Assembly (NCBI RefSeq): GCF_004348455.1
Contig: NZ_SMKA01000011.1
Coordinates: 1 to 64,000 of the forward strand
From: Kribbella albertanoniae
Lineage (GTDB): Bacteria > Actinomycetota > Actinomycetes > Propionibacteriales > Kribbellaceae
Direction: 5' to 3'
DNA length: 64,000 bases
Both the position numbers and the translations under genes were made by a program. The notes under the pieces are model-generated. The model was not told the DNA's origin, did no database searches, and was given only the letters and a program-made list of their open reading frames with translations. Below are positions 23,464 to 33,348 of this stretch, piece by piece; position 1 is the stretch's first letter; every line of letters starts with the position of its first letter.

Positions 23464-24315
23464 ATGAAGACACCAGTCACCGTCCTCGGCCTGGGAGCGA
23501 TGGGAACCGCCCTCGCCCAGGCCTTCCTGGCCGCCGGCCACCCGACCACCGTCTGGAACCGCACCCCCGGCCGCTCCCCCGAACTCGAAGGCGCCATCCG
23601 CGCGACCACTGCCGCCGAGGCGGTCGCCGCCAGCCCGCTCGTGGTCGTCTGCCTGCTCGTCGACACCACCGTGCGCGACACCCTCGACGGCATCGATCTC
23701 ACCGGCAAGGTGATCGCCAACCTCACCAACAGCACCCCCGACCAGGCTCGCGCGCTGGAAACCACGCTCACCGCGCAGGGAGCGACGTACGTCGACGGCG
23801 GAATCATGGCAGTCCCGGCGATGATCGGCCGGCCGGAGGCGTTCATCCTCTACAGCGGCGACTCCGCGGCGTTCGAACGGCACCAGGCCGATCTCGCCGT
23901 ACTGGCTCGTCCGTTGTTCGTCGGGTCGGACGCCGGTCTGGCCGCGCTGCACGACATCGCGCTGCTGAGTGCGATGTACGGGATGTTCGGCGGTGCCCAG
24001 CATGCACTGGCCTTGATGCACAGCGCGAAGGTTCCGACTGTCGAGTTCACCGAGCAGCTGCTGCTCCCCTGGCTGACCGCGATGCTGGGCATGCTGCCGC
24101 AGATCGCCGCCGAGCTCGAGCAGCCACCGGTGGGGCAAGCTGCTGGATCGAACCTGGCGATGCAAGCCGCGGCGTACCACAACCTGCTCGACACGGCGGT
24201 CGGCCAAGGGATCGACCCGATGCTGCTGCGGCCGATGGGTGAACTGCTCCAGAAGGCTGTTGCCTCCGGTCACGGCGACGAGGATATGGCCGCCATGATC
24301 AGGTTGCTCGGGTAG
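23464..24315 (+). CDS. Imine-reductase-like NADPH-dependent oxidoreductase
   Basis: The 283-residue protein is of the 6-phosphogluconate / beta-hydroxyacid dehydrogenase fold. It has the NADPH loop GLGAMG (9-14), WNRTPGR (31-37, the phosphate-binding arginine of NADPH users), NLTNSTP (86-92) and DGGIMAVPAMIG (111-122). NLT-x-(G/S)-TP and GGIMA-P are typical of imine reductases, and Asp164 (LHDIALL) is where many of them have their proton donor. The natural substrate of such enzymes is usually unknown. The ATG at 23464 was chosen because the domain starts there. It is the only plus-strand gene within the ribosomal region and overlaps the convergent gene by 17 nt. Confidence 0.85.
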   Translation: MKTPVTVLGLGAMGTALAQAFLAAGHPTTVWNRTPGRSPELEGAIRATTAAEAVAASPLVVVCLLVDTTVRDTLDGIDLTGKVIANLTNSTPDQARALETTLTAQGATYVDGGIMAVPAMIGRPEAFILYSGDSAAFERHQADLAVLARPLFVGSDAGLAALHDIALLSAMYGMFGGAQHALALMHSAKVPTVEFTEQLLLPWLTAMLGMLPQIAAELEQPPVGQAAGSNLAMQAAAYHNLLDTAVGQGIDPMLLRPMGELLQKAVASGHGDEDMAAMIRLLG

Positions 24316-25081
24316 CCGCCCACTGCTCACCCTCACGCCACAACTGCTCGGGCATCAGGTCCAGCAGGTCGCAGGCAGCGTCGAGGTGGGCGAGCGCGGT
24401 GGTGGTGTCCCGGTACGCCGGGAGGATCGCGACGAACCGGCGTCCCTCACAACTGAACCCGAACGGGGTCACGCCGGTGAGCACCTCGACCGCACGCAGG
24501 TGCAGCACGGCCTGAGCGTGGTCCTCGCGGCCGTTGAAGAGGTTGTAGTGCCCGGGCAGGCCGTCGATGTCCAGGGGCAGCGGCAGCAAACTGGCGGCCG
24601 CGATCGGTGCCAGCCCGGACGGCAGCACCTGCAACGGCGGCAGCGGGCGGTCGACCTGGAGATCGAGGAAGTCGAAGCCGAGATTGCGGCGCCGGACGCG
24701 GTGCCGGAACTCACCGGTGACGAACTCCCGGCCGCGGTGCCGTCCGGTCGTCACCTCGCCCACCTCGGCCCGCGGATCCAGGTCGAACGGCGGGAACGGC
24801 CAGCGCTGCAGCACCTCCGGACCGGCCACCGCGATCCGCCAGCCGAGCTCGCGGGCAGCCCGCGCCCATGCCTTCTGCAGCCGTACGTCGGCCGCCCGCA
24901 TCGCGAGCGTGAACACCAGCAGCACCGCGAACCACCCGAGCATGAACCAGCCGACCCAGCGCGGTTCCACCAGCAGACCAACGATCACCAGCGGAATGGC
25001 GACGGCGAACCAGATCACGTAGACGAGGACGGATCCCTGCCGCAGCTGCCAGGCCAGCGCCGGCCGCAGACGCGAGGTCAA
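24299..25081 (-). CDS. Membrane protein of unknown function
   Basis: The 260-residue protein has two membrane helices near the N-terminus (about 17-37 and 41-60) and a cytoplasmic remainder of about 200 residues with WPFPPFDLDPRAEVGEVTTGRHRGREFVTGEF, a pattern of a DUF-type domain I cannot name. The TTG at 25081 overlaps the TGA of the upstream gene (TTGA) and has GGAAAG 5 nt before it. An ATG at 25120 would add an odd His-rich stretch that is only the shadow of the upstream gene. Coupled to the DUF1707 gene; function unknown. Confidence 0.7.
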   Translation of the reverse strand: MTSRLRPALAWQLRQGSVLVYVIWFAVAIPLVIVGLLVEPRWVGWFMLGWFAVLLVFTLAMRAADVRLQKAWARAARELGWRIAVAGPEVLQRWPFPPFDLDPRAEVGEVTTGRHRGREFVTGEFRHRVRRRNLGFDFLDLQVDRPLPPLQVLPSGLAPIAAASLLPLPLDIDGLPGHYNLFNGREDHAQAVLHLRAVEVLTGVTPFGFSCEGRRFVAILPAYRDTTTALAHLDAACDLLDLMPEQLWREGEQWAATRAT

Positions 25082-25524
25082 CGGCGCTTTCCGAAATTGC
25101 TCATGATGATGATCGCCCACGGGATCAGCAGCCAGACCGGCCAGAAGTGCGGAAAGTGCCCGCTGGCGAGCCCGATCACGCCCCAGATCACCACGTTGAT
25201 CGCCACGACGCCGGTGAAGCCACCACCCATTGCCAGCAGCCCACCGTTGCGGCGCGGCTGCACCTCCTTCGTCGGGAACTCCCCCGGCGCGGGCGCCGGC
25301 TTCTGGTCCTGGACGACGGCAGGTGTCTGGTAGGTCTTCATCGGTGGCAGGTCGCGCACCAGCGGCTCCAGCTCGCCGTACGTCTGGACGGCGTACAACT
25401 GGTCCAGGCGCGACGAGAACTCAGGCTGGTCCAGCCGCCCGTCGGCGAACGCATCACGCAACCGGCCGGCGATCTTTTCCCGGTCGGCTTCGGTGAATCG
25501 CTGATGCGGCTGGTACTGAGGCAT
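25078..25524 (-). CDS. DUF1707-domain membrane protein
   Basis: The 148-residue protein begins with a DUF1707 / SHOCT-like segment (residues 10-60: DREKIAGRLRDAFADGRL, EFSSRLDQLYAVQTYGELEPLVRDLP). A proline-rich linker follows, then two closely spaced membrane helices (about 98-118 and 125-142). DUF1707 occurs at the N-terminus of many actinobacterial membrane proteins of unknown role. It is followed by a coupled membrane-protein gene and lies downstream of map, separated by a terminator-like stem. Confidence 0.85.
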   Translation of the reverse strand: MPQYQPHQRFTEADREKIAGRLRDAFADGRLDQPEFSSRLDQLYAVQTYGELEPLVRDLPPMKTYQTPAVVQDQKPAPAPGEFPTKEVQPRRNGGLLAMGGGFTGVVAINVVIWGVIGLASGHFPHFWPVWLLIPWAIIIMSNFGKRR

Positions 25525-25554
25525 ATCTCAAGTGTGCCTCAGCCTCAGGGCCCG

Positions 25555-25578
25555 CGCGTCCCCCGATGGACGGACGCG
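25555..25578 (-). terminator. Possible terminator after map
   Basis: CGCGTCC (25555-25561) pairs exactly with GGACGCG (25572-25578) around a 10-nt loop, just after the map stop. There is no T-run, so termination may be partial. Confidence 0.5.
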
Positions 25579-25583
25579 GAGGG

Positions 25584-26408
25584 TCAGTCGGCGAGCGCGC
25601 CGCAGGTGATCCCGAGCTCCGCGAGCTTGGCCGCACCACCGTCGAGCGAGGTCAGCACCCACGGTCCTTGCGGAGTGAGAGTGAACGTGTGCTCAGTGTG
25701 AGCAGCCGCGAGACCGTCGTCGGTCACCACGGTCCAGTCGTCGTCGAGCGTGTGATTGTCCTGCTTGCCGAGCGTCAGCATCGGCTCGACCGCGAGCGCC
25801 AGGCCCTCGACCAGCTTCGGGCCGCGACCCGGCTTGCCGAAGTTCGGCACGTTCGGCGGCTGGTGCATCGCCGAGCCGATCCCGTGCCCGACGAAGTCCT
25901 CGACAATCCCGTACGACGAGTTGGCGCGCACGTGGGCCTCGACCGCGGCCGAGATGTCGGTCAACCGGCCACCGAGCTTGGCGGCCGCGAAACCCCGCCA
26001 CATCGACTCCTCGCAGATCCGGGCCAGCTCGAGCAGGTCGTCGCCGACCGTGCCGACCGGCACCGAGATCGCGGCGTCGCCGTGCCACCCGTTCACGATC
26101 GCACCGCAGTCGATCGAGATCAGGTCGCCCTCGGCGAGCACCCGCTCGCCGGGGATGCCATGCACGATCTCGTCGTTCACCGAGGCACAGATCGAGCCGG
26201 TGAAACCGTGGTAGCCCTTGAACGATGGCGTCGCACCGGAAGAGCGGATGTTGTCCTCGGCGATCGCGTCCAGCTCACCGGTGGTGATCCCGGGCTTGAC
26301 GGCGTCGCGGAGCAGTTCCAGCGTGCGGCCGACCACCAGGCCGGCCGCACGCATGGCGAGGATCTGCTCGCGGGTCTTGATCTCGATCCCGCGGTCCTTG
26401 AAAATCAT
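25584..26408 (-). CDS. map: Methionine aminopeptidase, type I
   Basis: Map removes the initiator methionine from nascent proteins. The 274-residue protein has all metal and catalytic residues: His83 (EIVHGIP), Asp100 (SIDCGA), Asp111 (HGDAAIS), His175 (VGHGIG), Glu208 (VEPMLT) and Glu239 (HTEHTF). No N-terminal SH3-binding extension is present. It follows adk by 7 nt in the secY-adk-map tail of the spc operon. Confidence 0.97.
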   Translation of the reverse strand: MIFKDRGIEIKTREQILAMRAAGLVVGRTLELLRDAVKPGITTGELDAIAEDNIRSSGATPSFKGYHGFTGSICASVNDEIVHGIPGERVLAEGDLISIDCGAIVNGWHGDAAISVPVGTVGDDLLELARICEESMWRGFAAAKLGGRLTDISAAVEAHVRANSSYGIVEDFVGHGIGSAMHQPPNVPNFGKPGRGPKLVEGLALAVEPMLTLGKQDNHTLDDDWTVVTDDGLAAAHTEHTFTLTPQGPWVLTSLDGGAAKLAELGITCGALAD

Positions 26409-26415
26409 TCGTCCT

Positions 26416-26988
26416 TCAGTCGGTCAGTGATTTGAGTGCGGCGATGACGCGCTCGCTGACCTCGTCGATCTCGCCGACGCCGTCGACCTCGACCAGCAGC
26501 CCGCGCTGGCCGTAGACCGCCAGCAGCGGCTTGGTCTCGGCGGTGTACACGTCCTGACGGTGCCGGATGACCTCTTCGGAGTCGTCCGTGCGGCCGTCGG
26601 TGTGGGCCCGCTTGGTCATCCGGTCCACCAGCACGTCGATGTCGGCGACCAGCGCCACCACCGCGTCCAGCTTGTGGCCGTGCTCGGCCAGGATGCCGTC
26701 CAGTGTGCCCACCTGGGCGAGGGTGCGCGGGTACCCGTCGAGCAGGAACCCGTCACCGGCGTCGGCCTCCGACAACCGGTCGCGCACCATCGCGTTGGTG
26801 ACCTCGTCGGGAACGTAGTCCCCGGCGTCCATGAAGCGCTTGGCCTCGAGCCCGAGCGGCGTCTCGTCCTTCACGTTCGCTCGGAAGATGTCGCCGGTGG
26901 ATACGGCCGGGATATTCAGGCGTTCCGCAAGCACCTTTGCCTGCGTGCCCTTGCCCGCCCCGGGCGGACCCATCAGCAACATTCTCAT
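26416..26988 (-). CDS. adk: Adenylate kinase
   Basis: Adk balances AMP, ADP and ATP. The 190-residue protein is the short form: P-loop [10 protein letters not shown] (7-16), NMP-binding TGDIFRANV, the GYPRTLAQV motif, and a small lid ([18 protein letters not shown]) without the zinc-type insertion. Its ATG overlaps the secY stop (TGATG), so it is translationally coupled to secY. Confidence 0.97.
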   Translation of the reverse strand: MRMLLMGPPGAGKGTQAKVLAERLNIPAVSTGDIFRANVKDETPLGLEAKRFMDAGDYVPDEVTNAMVRDRLSEADAGDGFLLDGYPRTLAQVGTLDGILAEHGHKLDAVVALVADIDVLVDRMTKRAHTDGRTDDSEEVIRHRQDVYTAETKPLLAVYGQRGLLVEVDGVGEIDEVSERVIAALKSLTD

Positions 26989-28289
26989 CAGCGCAAGAAC
27001 CCTTCGTAGTTACGTTGCTGCAGCTGAGACTCAATCTGCTTCACCGTGTCCAGGCCCACGCCGACCATGATCAGGATCGACGTACCACCGAACGGGAAGT
27101 TCTGGTTCGCACCGGCCAGGACCAGCGCGATCAGCGGAATCAGAGACAGCACGGCCAGGTAGATGGCACCCGGCAGAGTGATGCGGTTCAGCACGTAACT
27201 CAGGTATTCCTCGGTCGGCCGGCCGGCCCGGATGCCCGGGATGAAGCCGCCGTACTTCTTCATGTTGTCCGCGACTTCCTTCGGGTTGAAGGTGATCGAG
27301 ACGTAGAAGTAGGTGAAGAACAGGATCAGAGCGACGTACACCGCCATGTAGATCGGATGGTCGCCCTTGACCAGGTGTCCTTGGATCCAGATCGCCCATC
27401 CCTTGTCAGCTTGGAACTGACTGATCAGGACAGGTAGATACATCAGGCTGGAGGCGAAGATGACCGGGATGACACCGGCCTGGTTCACCTTCAGCGGGAT
27501 GTAGGTCGAGGTACCGCCGAACATCTTGCGGCCGACCATCCGCTTGGCGTACTGCACCGGGATCCGGCGCTGCGCCTGCTCGATGAAGATGACCGCGGCC
27601 ATGATCACCAGACCGACGGCGATCACGACGAAGAAGGTCGCGAGACCCTTCTGCTTGCGGATGCTCCACAGGCTGGTCGGGAAGGTGGCGACGATCTGGG
27701 TGAAGATCAGGATCGACATACCGTTACCGACACCACGGTCGGTGATCAGCTCACCGAGCCACATGATCACGCCGGTACCGGCGGTCATGGTCAGCACCAT
27801 GATGGAGACGTGGAACCAGTCGTCCTTGTAAAGCAGCGGCTCGAGGCAGCCGGTGAACAACCGGCCCGGGGTCCGGGCCAGCGCCACGAAGGCCGTCGAC
27901 TGCAGGATCGCCAGACCGACGGTCAGGAAACGGGTGTACTGGGTGATCTTGGCCTGGCCCGCCTGGCCTTCCTTCTTCAGCGACTCCAGCCGCGGGATCA
28001 CCACGGTGAGCAGCTGCAGGATGATGCTGGCGGTGATGTACGGCATGATGCCGAGCGCGAAGATCGCGAGCTGCAGCAGCGCACCGCCGGAGAACAGGTT
28101 GATCAAGTTGTAGAGATTGGCGTTCGCGCCGTTCTCCGCACTCTTGATACATGTTTGCAGCGACTGGACGTTCACGCCGGGGGCCGGCACGACGGAGCCG
28201 ATCCGGAAGATCACGACGATGAAGAGCACGAACAAGATCTTCCGGCGCAGGTCCGGAGTCTTGAACGCGTTGGCAAAGGCGCCTAACAC
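26988..28289 (-). CDS. secY: Preprotein translocase subunit SecY
   Basis: SecY is the channel of the SecYEG translocon. The 433-residue protein shows ten hydrophobic segments, with [20 protein letters not shown] at its start and the conserved [10 protein letters not shown]-type loop (here [10 protein letters not shown]) and SALIAL-like ending. I chose the GTG at 28289 because it gives the family N-terminus ([17 protein letters not shown]) and GGGAGGA lies just upstream; an ATG five codons earlier also has a binding site. It precedes adk with overlapping codons. Confidence 0.95.
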   Translation of the reverse strand: MLGAFANAFKTPDLRRKILFVLFIVVIFRIGSVVPAPGVNVQSLQTCIKSAENGANANLYNLINLFSGGALLQLAIFALGIMPYITASIILQLLTVVIPRLESLKKEGQAGQAKITQYTRFLTVGLAILQSTAFVALARTPGRLFTGCLEPLLYKDDWFHVSIMVLTMTAGTGVIMWLGELITDRGVGNGMSILIFTQIVATFPTSLWSIRKQKGLATFFVVIAVGLVIMAAVIFIEQAQRRIPVQYAKRMVGRKMFGGTSTYIPLKVNQAGVIPVIFASSLMYLPVLISQFQADKGWAIWIQGHLVKGDHPIYMAVYVALILFFTYFYVSITFNPKEVADNMKKYGGFIPGIRAGRPTEEYLSYVLNRITLPGAIYLAVLSLIPLIALVLAGANQNFPFGGTSILIMVGVGLDTVKQIESQLQQRNYEGFLR

Positions 28290-28424
28290 CCTGTCCTCCC
28301 ACATGTTTCCTCTGCCCCGGGCAGGGCAGGGGTCTGGCATAGCAGCCGGGCAAGAGACGAACCAGGGCCCGTCCGACCGGTGCAGAGTATCAAGCACCGG
28401 GCGTTACGAGCCCTGGACCGCATG

Positions 28425-28865
28425 TCACACCTCGGTGGTGGTCCCCCCGGCGGCCTGGATCTTGTCCAGAGCCGACTTCGAGAACTTGTGCGCCGAGACC
28501 TGCAGAGCAACGGTCAGTTCGCCGTCACCCAGCACCTTCACCGGCTGACCACGACGGACCGCGCCCTTGGCGACCAGTTCGGCAATGCCGACCTCGCCAC
28601 CTTCGGGGAACAGTTGTCCGAGCTTGTCCAGGTTAACGACCTGGAACTCCACTCGGTTCCTGCTCTTGAAGCCCTTCAGCTTCGGCAGCCGCATGTGCTG
28701 CGGCATCTGGCCACCCTCGAAGTACTCGGGGATGTTGTTACGGGCCTTGCTGCCCTTGGTACCGCGGCCGGCCGTCTTACCCTTGGAACCCTCACCACGA
28801 CCCACGCGGGTCTTGGCGGTCTTGGCTCCGGGCGCCGGACGCAGGTGGTGAACCTTGAGCGCCAT
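28425..28865 (-). CDS. rplO: 50S ribosomal protein L15 (uL15)
   Basis: The 146-residue protein starts [20 protein letters not shown] at the ATG at 28865, one base from the rpmD stop; the frame is open further upstream but only as a shadow. Typical features are [21 protein letters not shown] and GFEGGQMPxxxR-like (here [19 protein letters not shown]). A 135-nt gap to secY may hold an internal promoter. Confidence 0.96.
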   Translation of the reverse strand: MALKVHHLRPAPGAKTAKTRVGRGEGSKGKTAGRGTKGSKARNNIPEYFEGGQMPQHMRLPKLKGFKSRNRVEFQVVNLDKLGQLFPEGGEVGIAELVAKGAVRRGQPVKVLGDGELTVALQVSAHKFSKSALDKIQAAGGTTTEV

Positions 28866-28866
28866 G

Positions 28867-29049
28867 TCAGTCAACCTCTTCGACGGTGATGAGGTGGCGA
28901 ACCGCGCGCACCATGCCACGCACCTCGGGACGGTCCTCGTGGACGGCGCTGTCGCCGATCCGCTTGACGCCCAGGGTCCGCAGCGTGTCGCGCTGGTTCT
29001 GCTTGCCACCGATGCCGGAACGGGTCTGCGTCACCTTCAAGCGTGCCAT
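28867..29049 (-). CDS. rpmD: 50S ribosomal protein L30 (uL30)
   Basis: The 60-residue protein [20 protein letters not shown] continues to [21 protein letters not shown], the normal bacterial L30. The ATG at 29049 overlaps the rpsE stop codon by one base (TGATG), so the two are translationally coupled. Confidence 0.96.
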   Translation of the reverse strand: MARLKVTQTRSGIGGKQNQRDTLRTLGVKRIGDSAVHEDRPEVRGMVRAVRHLITVEEVD

Positions 29050-29648
29050 CAGGATGCCGCCTCCGCCCGCGCCTTCAGCAGTGCCGCCGGAGCGACGTGC
29101 TCGACCGGCAGGCCACGGCGCGCGGCCACGGCCTCCGGGGTCTCCAGGGCCTGCAGCGCGGCCACCGTGGCGTGCACCACGTTGATCGCGTTGGAGGAAC
29201 CCAGCGACTTGCTCAGGATGTCGTGGATCCCGGCGCACTCCAGTACGGCGCGCGCCGAGCCACCCGCGATCACACCGGTACCGGGAGCGGCCGGACGCAG
29301 CATGACGACGCCTGCGGCCTTCTCGCCCTGGACCGGGTGCGGGATGGTGCCCTGGATCCGCGGCACCTTGAAGAACGACTTCTTGGCCTCCTCGACACCC
29401 TTGGCGATCGCCGCGGGCACCTCCTTGGCCTTGCCGTAACCCACACCGACGGTGCCTTCACCGTCGCCGACGACCACGAGGGCGGTGAAGCTGAAGCGAC
29501 GACCACCCTTCACGACCTTGGCAACACGGTTGATGGCAACCACGCGCTCGATGTAGGCGGTCTTGTCAGCTGCCGCACCACGACCACCGTCGCGGCCGCG
29601 GCGCTCACCACCGGCGCCGCCTCCGCGACGCTGCTGGCCTCCGCTCAT
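29049..29648 (-). CDS. rpsE: 30S ribosomal protein S5 (uS5)
   Basis: The 199-residue protein takes part in decoding accuracy. The core begins near residue 30 ([19 protein letters not shown]) and includes [15 protein letters not shown] and [14 protein letters not shown]. The N-terminus has an Arg/Gly-rich stretch ([20 protein letters not shown]), a low-complexity extension typical for high-GC actinobacteria. Known spectinomycin-contact loop ([10 protein letters not shown]) looks wild-type. Confidence 0.97.
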   Translation of the reverse strand: MSGGQQRRGGGAGGERRGRDGGRGAAADKTAYIERVVAINRVAKVVKGGRRFSFTALVVVGDGEGTVGVGYGKAKEVPAAIAKGVEEAKKSFFKVPRIQGTIPHPVQGEKAAGVVMLRPAAPGTGVIAGGSARAVLECAGIHDILSKSLGSSNAINVVHATVAALQALETPEAVAARRGLPVEHVAPAALLKARAEAAS

Positions 29649-29679
29649 TTCGAACTACCTTCCCTCTTGTTGGTCGCCA

Positions 29680-30063
29680 TCAGAAACCGAGCCCGTTCTC
29701 ACGAGCGGCGTCGGCCAGGGCCGCGATCCGTCCGTGGTACTTGTTGCCGGCGCGGTCGAAGACGACCGCCTCGATGCCCGCAGCCTTGGCCCGGTCGGCG
29801 ATCAGGCCGCCGACGGTCTTGGCCTTGTCGGTCTTGTTGTCGCTCGCACCCCGCAGGTCGGCCTCCATGGTGGAGGCGGAGACCAGCGTCTTGCCGGCCA
29901 CGTCGTCGATGACCTGAACGAACAGGTGCTTCGACGACTTGGTGACGACGAGGCGCGGCCGATCCGGCGTTCCGTTGATCTTCTTCCGGACGCGGATCTG
30001 GCGGCGCAGACGCGACGCCGTCTTCTTGGCGGAGTGCTTGTTGTGACGCAGTCCGATCGCCAT
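29680..30063 (-). CDS. rplR: 50S ribosomal protein L18 (uL18)
   Basis: The 127-residue 5S-rRNA-binding protein has [37 protein letters not shown] and the final [28 protein letters not shown]. It starts 2 nt before the rplF stop region ends (rplF stop to start distance is tiny), so it is in the same transcript. Confidence 0.97.
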   Translation of the reverse strand: MAIGLRHNKHSAKKTASRLRRQIRVRKKINGTPDRPRLVVTKSSKHLFVQVIDDVAGKTLVSASTMEADLRGASDNKTDKAKTVGGLIADRAKAAGIEAVVFDRAGNKYHGRIAALADAARENGLGF

Positions 30064-30065
30064 GG

Positions 30066-30608
30066 TTACTTACCAGCCTTTCCGACCTTGCGGCGGACCT
30101 GCTCGCCGGCGTACCGCACACCCTTGCCCTTGTACGGCTCGGGCTTGCGCAGCTTGCGGATGTTGGCAGCGACCTCGCCGACCGACTGCTTGTCGATCCC
30201 GACGACCGAGAAGCGGGTCGGGGCCTCGACGTTGAACGTGATGCCCTCGGGAGCGTCCACCGTGATGGTGTGGCTGTACCCGAGCGAGAACTCCAGCTGG
30301 GTCGGTCCCTTGGACAGGACGCGGTACCCGACGCCGACGATCTCGAGCTTCTTCTCGTAGCCGTCCGTCACGCCGGTCACCAGGTTGGCGATCAGGGTGC
30401 GGGACAGACCGTGCAGTTCCTTGCTCTTGCGCTGCTCGTCCGGACGCGAGACGGCGATCGTGCCGTCCTCGTCGCGAGCGACCGCGATGGGCTCCGCAAC
30501 AACGTGCGAGAGCTGGCCCTTGGGACCCTTCACGGTGACCGTCTGGCCGTCGATCGTGACGTCGACGCCGGACGGGACCGTGATCGGGAGCTTACCGATG
30601 CGAGACAT
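30066..30608 (-). CDS. rplF: 50S ribosomal protein L6 (uL6)
   Basis: The 180-residue protein near the sarcin-ricin loop has [36 protein letters not shown] and the diagnostic C-terminal [16 protein letters not shown]. Length and motifs are ordinary. Confidence 0.97.
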   Translation of the reverse strand: MSRIGKLPITVPSGVDVTIDGQTVTVKGPKGQLSHVVAEPIAVARDEDGTIAVSRPDEQRKSKELHGLSRTLIANLVTGVTDGYEKKLEIVGVGYRVLSKGPTQLEFSLGYSHTITVDAPEGITFNVEAPTRFSVVGIDKQSVGEVAANIRKLRKPEPYKGKGVRYAGEQVRRKVGKAGK

Positions 30609-30635
30609 GAGAGTGGTCCTCCTTCCGGTTCTTCG

Positions 30636-31043
30636 TCACCAGACGTAGGCGAGGACTTCCCCGCCAACGCCCTTGTGCTTGGCCTGACGGTCGGTCAGCA
30701 GTCCCTGGGAGGTCGAGATGATCGCGACACCCAGGCCACCGAGGACCTTCGGCAGGTTGGTCGACTTCGCGTAGACCCGCAGGCCCGGCTTCGAGATCCG
30801 GCGGACGCCCGCGATGGAACGCTCCCGGGTCGGGCCGAACTTGAGGTCGACGATCAGGGTCTTGCCGACGGCGCCCTCTTTGGGCTCCTCCACCTTGTAG
30901 GAGGAGATGTAGCCCTCCTGCTGGAGGATGTCGGCGATGCCCTGCTTGATCTTGCTGTACGGCATCGAGGTCGACTCGTGGTACGCCTGGTTGGCGTTGC
31001 GCAGACGCGTCAGCATGTCTGCGATCGGGTCGGTCATTGTCAT
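30636..31043 (-). CDS. rpsH: 30S ribosomal protein S8 (uS8)
   Basis: The 135-residue primary 16S-binding protein has [20 protein letters not shown] and the C-terminal [26 protein letters not shown]. The first ATG (31043) has GAGG about 9 nt upstream; the second ATG two codons later is also possible. Confidence 0.97.
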   Translation of the reverse strand: MTMTDPIADMLTRLRNANQAYHESTSMPYSKIKQGIADILQQEGYISSYKVEEPKEGAVGKTLIVDLKFGPTRERSIAGVRRISKPGLRVYAKSTNLPKVLGGLGVAIISTSQGLLTDRQAKHKGVGGEVLAYVW

Positions 31044-31134
31044 GGCCTGGGGCCTCTTTCCCGCCGTGGTTTCGCCGGCCGGCGACCTACGGTGACTAGA
31101 TGGTGAAGGGAGAAACGATCAGGGGTGGAGACGG

Positions 31135-31320
31135 TCACCAGCTGGACTTGGTCACACCGGGCAGCTCGCCCCGGTGCGCCATCTCCCGCAGGCAGATCCG
31201 GCAGAGGCCGAACTTGCGGAAGACCGCCTTCGGCCGGCCGCAGCGCTGGCAACGCGTGTAACCGCGCACCGCGAACTTCGGCGTCCGGGCCTGCTTGACC
31301 TTCAGTGCTGTCTTCGCCAC
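31135..31320 (-). CDS. rpsN: 30S ribosomal protein S14, type Z (uS14)
   Basis: The 61-residue zinc form has ligands Cys24, Cys27, Cys40 and Cys43 (YTRCQRCG and GLCRICLRE). A zinc-free S14 paralogue may exist elsewhere for zinc starvation. It starts 2 nt from the rplE stop. Confidence 0.96.
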   Translation of the reverse strand: MAKTALKVKQARTPKFAVRGYTRCQRCGRPKAVFRKFGLCRICLREMAHRGELPGVTKSSW

Positions 31321-31321
31321 G

Positions 31322-31891
31322 TCAGTTCTCCTTGAACGGGAAGCCGAGTGCCCGCAGCAGGGCCCGGCCCTCGTCGTCGTTCTTGGCGGTGGTCACCACG
31401 GTGATGTCCATGCCGCGGACCCGGTCGATGCGGTCCTGGTTGATCTCGTGGAACATCACCTGCTCGGTCAGGCCGAAGGTGTAGTTCCCGGTGCCGTCGA
31501 ACTGCTTCGGGGACAGACCGCGGAAGTCGCGGATCCGGGGCAGCGCCAGCGACAGCAGCCGGTCCAGGAACTCCCACATCCGGTCGCCGCGCAGCGTGAC
31601 GTGCGCGCCGATCGGCATGCCCTCACGCAGCTTGAACTGGGCGATCGACTTGCGGGCCTTGGTCACCTGCGGCTTCTGGCCGGTGATCGCGGCCAGGTCC
31701 TTGACGGCACCCTCGATCAGCTTGGAGTCACGGGCCGCCTCGCCGACGCCCATGTTCACCACGATCTTGGTCAGGCCGGGGACCTGCATCACGTTGGCGT
31801 AGCTGAACTCCTCGTTCAGCTTGCCGACGATCTCCTCGCGGTACTTGGTCTTCAACCGCGGCAGAACCCGCTCGGTCACGGTCTCGGTCAT
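31322..31891 (-). CDS. rplE: 50S ribosomal protein L5 (uL5)
   Basis: The 189-residue 5S-rRNA-binding protein has [41 protein letters not shown] and [20 protein letters not shown]. Its start overlaps the rplX stop by one base, so the genes are coupled. Confidence 0.97.
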   Translation of the reverse strand: MTETVTERVLPRLKTKYREEIVGKLNEEFSYANVMQVPGLTKIVVNMGVGEAARDSKLIEGAVKDLAAITGQKPQVTKARKSIAQFKLREGMPIGAHVTLRGDRMWEFLDRLLSLALPRIRDFRGLSPKQFDGTGNYTFGLTEQVMFHEINQDRIDRVRGMDITVVTTAKNDDEGRALLRALGFPFKEN

Positions 31892-32280
31892 CAGATCTCC
31901 TCGCCGGTACGCCGAGCGATCCGAACACTCCGGAAACCGGCGTACGTCGAACCGTCGGGGCGCCGCTTCTGCACCTCGACGCGGTTGTAGCCGACGCGGG
32001 TGGTCACCTTCTGCTTCTTGCCGTCCTTCTCGACCTCGACCAGAAGCATCACGTTGGAGACGTGGATCGGGGCTTCCTGGGTGACGATGCCACCCGTGGT
32101 GCCGCCGCGCTGGGCCTGCTGCACCTTGGTGTGCTTCTTGACCCGGTTCACGCCTTCGACGATGACCTTCTCGGCATCGGGCAGGACCTGAATGATCTTG
32201 CCTTCGAGACCCTTGGACTTACCGGCGATCACGCGGACCTGATCGCCCTTCTTCACGTGCAACTTGCGCTGGGCAGCCAT
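31891..32280 (-). CDS. rplX: 50S ribosomal protein L24 (uL24)
   Basis: The 129-residue assembly initiator has the KOW motif [19 protein letters not shown] near residues 10-28 and [15 protein letters not shown]. The tail [17 protein letters not shown] lengthens it beyond E. coli L24 (about 104), as is usual in actinobacteria. Confidence 0.97.
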   Translation of the reverse strand: MAAQRKLHVKKGDQVRVIAGKSKGLEGKIIQVLPDAEKVIVEGVNRVKKHTKVQQAQRGGTTGGIVTQEAPIHVSNVMLLVEVEKDGKKQKVTTRVGYNRVEVQKRRPDGSTYAGFRSVRIARRTGEEI

Positions 32281-32281
32281 C

Positions 32282-32650
32282 TCAGAGCACCTCCGGTGCG
32301 AGCGAGATGATCTTCATGAAGCGCTTCTCGCGCAGCTCCCGGCCGACCGGCCCGAAGATACGGGTGCCCCGCGGCTCGCCATCGGCCTTGAGGATCACGG
32401 CGGCGTTCTCGTCGAACCGGATGTAGGAGCCGTCCGGACGCCGGCGCTCCTTCACGGTGCGAACGATGACGGCCTTGACGACGTCGCCCTTCTTGACGCC
32501 GCCACCCGGGATCGCGTCCTTGACGGTGGCGACGATCGTGTCACCGACACCGGCGTAGCGCCGACCGGAGCCACCGAGAACGCGGATGCAAAGAATTTCC
32601 TTTGCGCCCGTGTTGTCGGCGACCTTCAGTCGCGACTCCTGCTGGATCAT
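32282..32650 (-). CDS. rplN: 50S ribosomal protein L14 (uL14)
   Basis: The 122-residue intersubunit-bridge protein is highly conserved: [60 protein letters not shown]. It is the first gene of the spc part; the 111-nt gap to rpsQ marks the S10/spc boundary, where I see no clear terminator. Confidence 0.98.
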   Translation of the reverse strand: MIQQESRLKVADNTGAKEILCIRVLGGSGRRYAGVGDTIVATVKDAIPGGGVKKGDVVKAVIVRTVKERRRPDGSYIRFDENAAVILKADGEPRGTRIFGPVGRELREKRFMKIISLAPEVL

Positions 32651-32761
32651 CTGTTGATCTCCTGGTTGTCTCGCTGGTTCTCATTCACATGAGCCTTGCG
32701 GAACGAATAATTTCGATTGGTTTCCGGTCGGGGACCGGACCGCTTGCGGTGCCTGCTCGAG

Positions 32762-33058
32762 TTACTTGGCCTTCTCGAGGATCTCGACGACGCGCCAGCG
32801 CTTGGTAGCCGACAGCGGCCGGGTCTCCATCAGGAGGACCCGGTCGCCGATACCGGCGGCGTTCTGCTCGTCGTGTGCCTTGAGCTTGCTCGTGCGGCGG
32901 ATGACCTTGCCGTAGAGCTTGTGCTTGACCCGGTCCTCGACCTCGACGGTGACGGTCTTGTCCATCTTGTCGCTCAGCACCAGGCCCTCACGGGTCTTGC
33001 GGCTGCTGCGCGCCTCGGGGGTCGTGCTCACGGTCTCGTCCTTCACGTTCTCGGTCAT
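32762..33058 (-). CDS. rpsQ: 30S ribosomal protein S17 (uS17)
   Basis: The 98-residue protein has [36 protein letters not shown] and [22 protein letters not shown]. Its first 17 residues ([17 protein letters not shown]) form a small extension. The ATG overlaps the rpmC stop by 4 nt. Last gene of the S10 operon. Confidence 0.97.
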   Translation of the reverse strand: MTENVKDETVSTTPEARSSRKTREGLVLSDKMDKTVTVEVEDRVKHKLYGKVIRRTSKLKAHDEQNAAGIGDRVLLMETRPLSATKRWRVVEILEKAK

Positions 33059-33348
33059 GCCTTCGCCTCGGCCTTCTCGCTGTCGTCCGCGGTCTCTGCG
33101 ACCTCGGCCTCGGCCTCGGCGGCAACCGGGGCTTCGACCTCTTCGGTGATGCCGAGCGCACGCTCGGTCAGCACCGTGTAGATGCGGGCGATGTCCTTAC
33201 GGACGGCACGCAGCCGGCCGTGTGACTCCAGCTGTCCGGTGGCAGCCTGGAACCGGAGGTTGAACAGCTCCTCCTTGGCTTCACCGAGCTTGCTCAGCAG
33301 CTCGTCCCGGCCCAGGTTCCGCAGCTCGGCGGCGGTCAGGATAGCCAT
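33055..33348 (-). CDS. rpmC: 50S ribosomal protein L29 (uL29)
   Basis: Residues 1-72 are the helical-hairpin L29 at the peptide exit ([39 protein letters not shown]). The last 25 residues are an acidic Ala/Glu tail ([19 protein letters not shown]) not found in E. coli L29. It overlaps rplP by one base and rpsQ by four. Confidence 0.96.
   Translation of the reverse strand: MAILTAAELRNLGRDELLSKLGEAKEELFNLRFQAATGQLESHGRLRAVRKDIARIYTVLTERALGITEEVEAPVAAEAEAEVAETADDSEKAEAKA

Noticed and set aside
28290-28397. 36-residue extension of SecY
   Set aside because: It has cysteine and proline patterns unlike SecY, and the GTG at 28289 has a GGAGGA site.
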